DNA of 64,000 nucleotides, from positions 1 through 64,000 of the forward strand of contig JAJRYG010000058.1 of the NCBI GenBank assembly GCA_024275915.1, given 5' to 3'. The notes beneath the pieces were generated by a model. The model made no database searches and had not been told where the DNA came from. It worked only from the letters and a program-made list of their open reading frames with translations. Origin of the DNA: Gammaproteobacteria bacterium. GTDB lineage: Bacteria > Pseudomonadota > Gammaproteobacteria > UBA6429 > Thiohalophilaceae. Below, one piece after another: positions 62,293 to 64,000 of the stretch; position 1 is the stretch's first letter, and each line of letters opens with the position of its first letter. Both the position numbers and the translations under genes were made by a program.

Positions 62293-64000
62293 ATGAACAT
62301 GACAAGAATGATTCTGAACTCGATCTATGCCCTGAGCTTCTGGCTTGTGCTGGCTCTGGTAAACTCGTCGGCGTTTGCCGCAGGTCTGTTGACCCCTGCC
62401 GATGGCAGTCTGCCGCCCCTGGCGATCCGTGACCATGCGGTTTCCGTCATCATCGAGGACGGCTATGCCATTACCACGGTAGAACAGGTGTTCCACAACC
62501 CCCATGGGCAGGATCTGGAGGCCAGATACAGTTTTCCCGTCCCGGAACATGGCGCCGTGGCCGAATTTACCCTGTGGATCGATGGCAAGCCGGTCAGTGG
62601 CGAAGTGCTGGAAAAGCAGGTCGCAAAAAAAATCCACGAAGAAGAGAAGGCTGCGGGCCGCGAAACGGGCCTGACCGAAAAAGACAGTTACAAGACCTTC
62701 GAGATCCGTGTCTGGCCGGTTCGGGCCGGGCAGAACACGCGGATCCGTATGGTCTATCTTCAACCGGCCCATATCGACACGGGAATAGGCCGTTATGTCT
62801 ATCCCCTCGAGGAAGGCGGGACCGACGAGCAAAAGCTCGCGTTCTGGACCCGTAACGACAAGGTGACCGGCACGTTCAGTTTTGATCTGAAAATCAAGTC
62901 GGCGTATCCGGTGGATGCCGTAAGGGTTCCCGCCCAGGCCAGTGCCGTGATCAGCCAGCAGAGTGCGGGTGAATGGCAGGTGCATATTGGCGGGCAGGGC
63001 GGCCAGCCGCGGGCGGGCCATATGGATGGCGGGGCAGTGGGTATTCTCAGACCAGCCCCGGTTACGGCCGGACAACCCGAGCAGGCGGCAGTGCCTGCGT
63101 TAAATCCCCCGGCCGGCTCGGACGCCCATGCGATTGACAAGGATGTGGTGGTGTACTGGCGACATAAAGCAGGCCTGCCGGGCAGCATCGACCTGGTCAC
63201 CCATAAACCCGAAAGTGACGCACGCGGCACCTTCATGCTGGTGGTTACCCCGGGCGATGATCTGAAACCCATCACCCGGGGCCGTGACTGGATCTTTGTG
63301 CTGGATGTTTCCGGTTCGATGCAGGGCAAATACAGTACCCTGGCCGATGGCGTCAACCGTGCTCTGGGCAAGATGCGCCCGGAGGATCGCTTTCGCATCG
63401 TCCTGTTCAATGACCGGGCCAGTGAATTGACACCGGCCTATGTCAATGCCAGCCCGGAAAATGTCAGGCACTACAGCGACGCGGTCAGCAATGTCTCGCC
63501 AGGCAATGGCACCAACCTCTATGCGGGGTTACGCCGGGGGATCGACAGCCTTGAGGCGGATCGTACCAGTGCCATCGTGCTGGTCACGGACGGCGTCGCC
63601 AATGTGGGAGAAACCCACCAGCGTAAGTTCATCGAGCTGATCAGGAAAAAGGACGTGCGTCTGTTCACCTTCATCATGGGCAACAGCAGCAACCGGCCCA
63701 TGCTCGAAGCCCTGACGAAGGCATCACACGGTTTTGCCATCAACGTCTCCAACAGTGATGACATTGTCGGCCAGATCCTCTCGGCCACCAGCAAGGTCAG
63801 CCACGAGGCCCTGCATGGGGTCAGGATTCGCATCGAGGGGATCAGGACAGCCGACATTACCCCCGCACAAATCGGCAGTCTGTATCGCGGCCAGCAGCTC
63901 GTGCTGTTCGGGCATTACTGGGGCGATGGCCCGGCAGATGTGCATCTGACCGGCAAGGTGTCCGGTACCCCGGTGAGTTATCAGACCCGTTTTTCGTTCC
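62293..64000 (+). CDS. VIT and VWA domain protein, 3-prime end cut by the window
   Basis: From the ATG at 62293, with AAGGAG 6 bp ahead, 569 codons are open to the window edge. A signal peptide (LSFWLVLALVNSSAFAA) is followed by a VIT domain at about 40-170 (HAVSVIIEDGYAITTVEQVF, SFPVPEHGAVAEFTLWI, RVWPVRAGQNTRIRMVYLQ), and a VWA domain from about 330 with the MIDAS motif DVSGSM at 338 and LVTDGVANVG. This is the inter-alpha-trypsin-inhibitor-like architecture of bacterial surface or periplasmic proteins, such as those targeted by marine proteobacterial sortases. A sortase gene or C-terminal LPXTG-like signal would be past the edge. Probably repressed by the adjacent TetR. Confidence 0.85.
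   Translation, partial: MNMTRMILNSIYALSFWLVLALVNSSAFAAGLLTPADGSLPPLAIRDHAVSVIIEDGYAITTVEQVFHNPHGQDLEARYSFPVPEHGAVAEFTLWIDGKPVSGEVLEKQVAKKIHEEEKAAGRETGLTEKDSYKTFEIRVWPVRAGQNTRIRMVYLQPAHIDTGIGRYVYPLEEGGTDEQKLAFWTRNDKVTGTFSFDLKIKSAYPVDAVRVPAQASAVISQQSAGEWQVHIGGQGGQPRAGHMDGGAVGILRPAPVTAGQPEQAAVPALNPPAGSDAHAIDKDVVVYWRHKAGLPGSIDLVTHKPESDARGTFMLVVTPGDDLKPITRGRDWIFVLDVSGSMQGKYSTLADGVNRALGKMRPEDRFRIVLFNDRASELTPAYVNASPENVRHYSDAVSNVSPGNGTNLYAGLRRGIDSLEADRTSAIVLVTDGVANVGETHQRKFIELIRKKDVRLFTFIMGNSSNRPMLEALTKASHGFAINVSNSDDIVGQILSATSKVSHEALHGVRIRIEGIRTADITPAQIGSLYRGQQLVLFGHYWGDGPADVHLTGKVSGTPVSYQTRFSF

Overview
The window looks like chromosomal DNA of a chemoautotrophic gammaproteobacterium, probably a sulfur- or nitrogen-oxidising lineage of the Chromatiales type. 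The evidence is a form I RuBisCO operon of the non-carboxysomal type (cbbR, cbbL, cbbS, a small gene, cbbQ, cbbO) next to a class II aldolase, together with gammaproteobacterial housekeeping genes (fabA-fabB, yggX, erpA, pepN, tpm, dinB, lpxA). The species cannot be named from sequence alone. No rRNA, tRNA or CRISPR array was recognised.

Layout. 1-0.3 kb: the N-terminal edge of an IS4-type transposase. 0.3-8.5 kb: housekeeping genes (MBL hydrolase, tpm, lytic transglycosylase behind a near-perfect CRP site, dinB, pepN, carbonic anhydrase, nadA). 8.7-18.6 kb: an accessory, signalling-flavoured region with DUF2786, an FHA-nucleotide cyclase, NERD, TerB and DUF2914 proteins, and a very large cNMP-binding/rhodanese/coiled-coil gene interrupted by two in-frame TAA codons, followed by an outer-membrane protein. 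18.8-25 kb: cfa plus an FAD reductase, an M48-like protein without its catalytic motif, a lipoprotein, a Nudix hydrolase, and divergent yggX/erpA with an IscR-type site. 25-31 kb: ATP-grasp, AmrS-like radical SAM, hotdog protein, lpxA, fabA and fabB. 31-35 kb: a thioredoxin-like protein, a response regulator with a degenerate GGDEF domain, DUF302, HDOD and DUF805. 35-42 kb: a six-gene overlapping MoxR/DUF58/DUF4350/DUF4129/SpoIIM/RDD operon. 42-51 kb: mazG, amt, a low-GC patch with a broken HEPN-like gene, pgm, a TauD-like dioxygenase, a pilin-accessory protein and a lipoprotein hydrolase. 51-60 kb: the Calvin-cycle cluster. 60-64 kb: a gene-poor stretch, a tetrahaem cytochrome, and a TetR repressor facing a VIT/VWA protein across three operator-like palindromes.

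Themes. A dispersed palindromic element (terminus TTRRCAGG.TGTTG) occurs in at least six copies from about 41 to 169 bp; in two places its end forms the stop codon of the neighbouring gene. The 9.6-17.6 kb region holds both a probable cyclic-nucleotide synthase and a probable cyclic-nucleotide receptor. The split receptor gene is the most unusual locus in the window. The cbb cluster also contains two small unassigned proteins and an aldolase fused to a Dabb domain.
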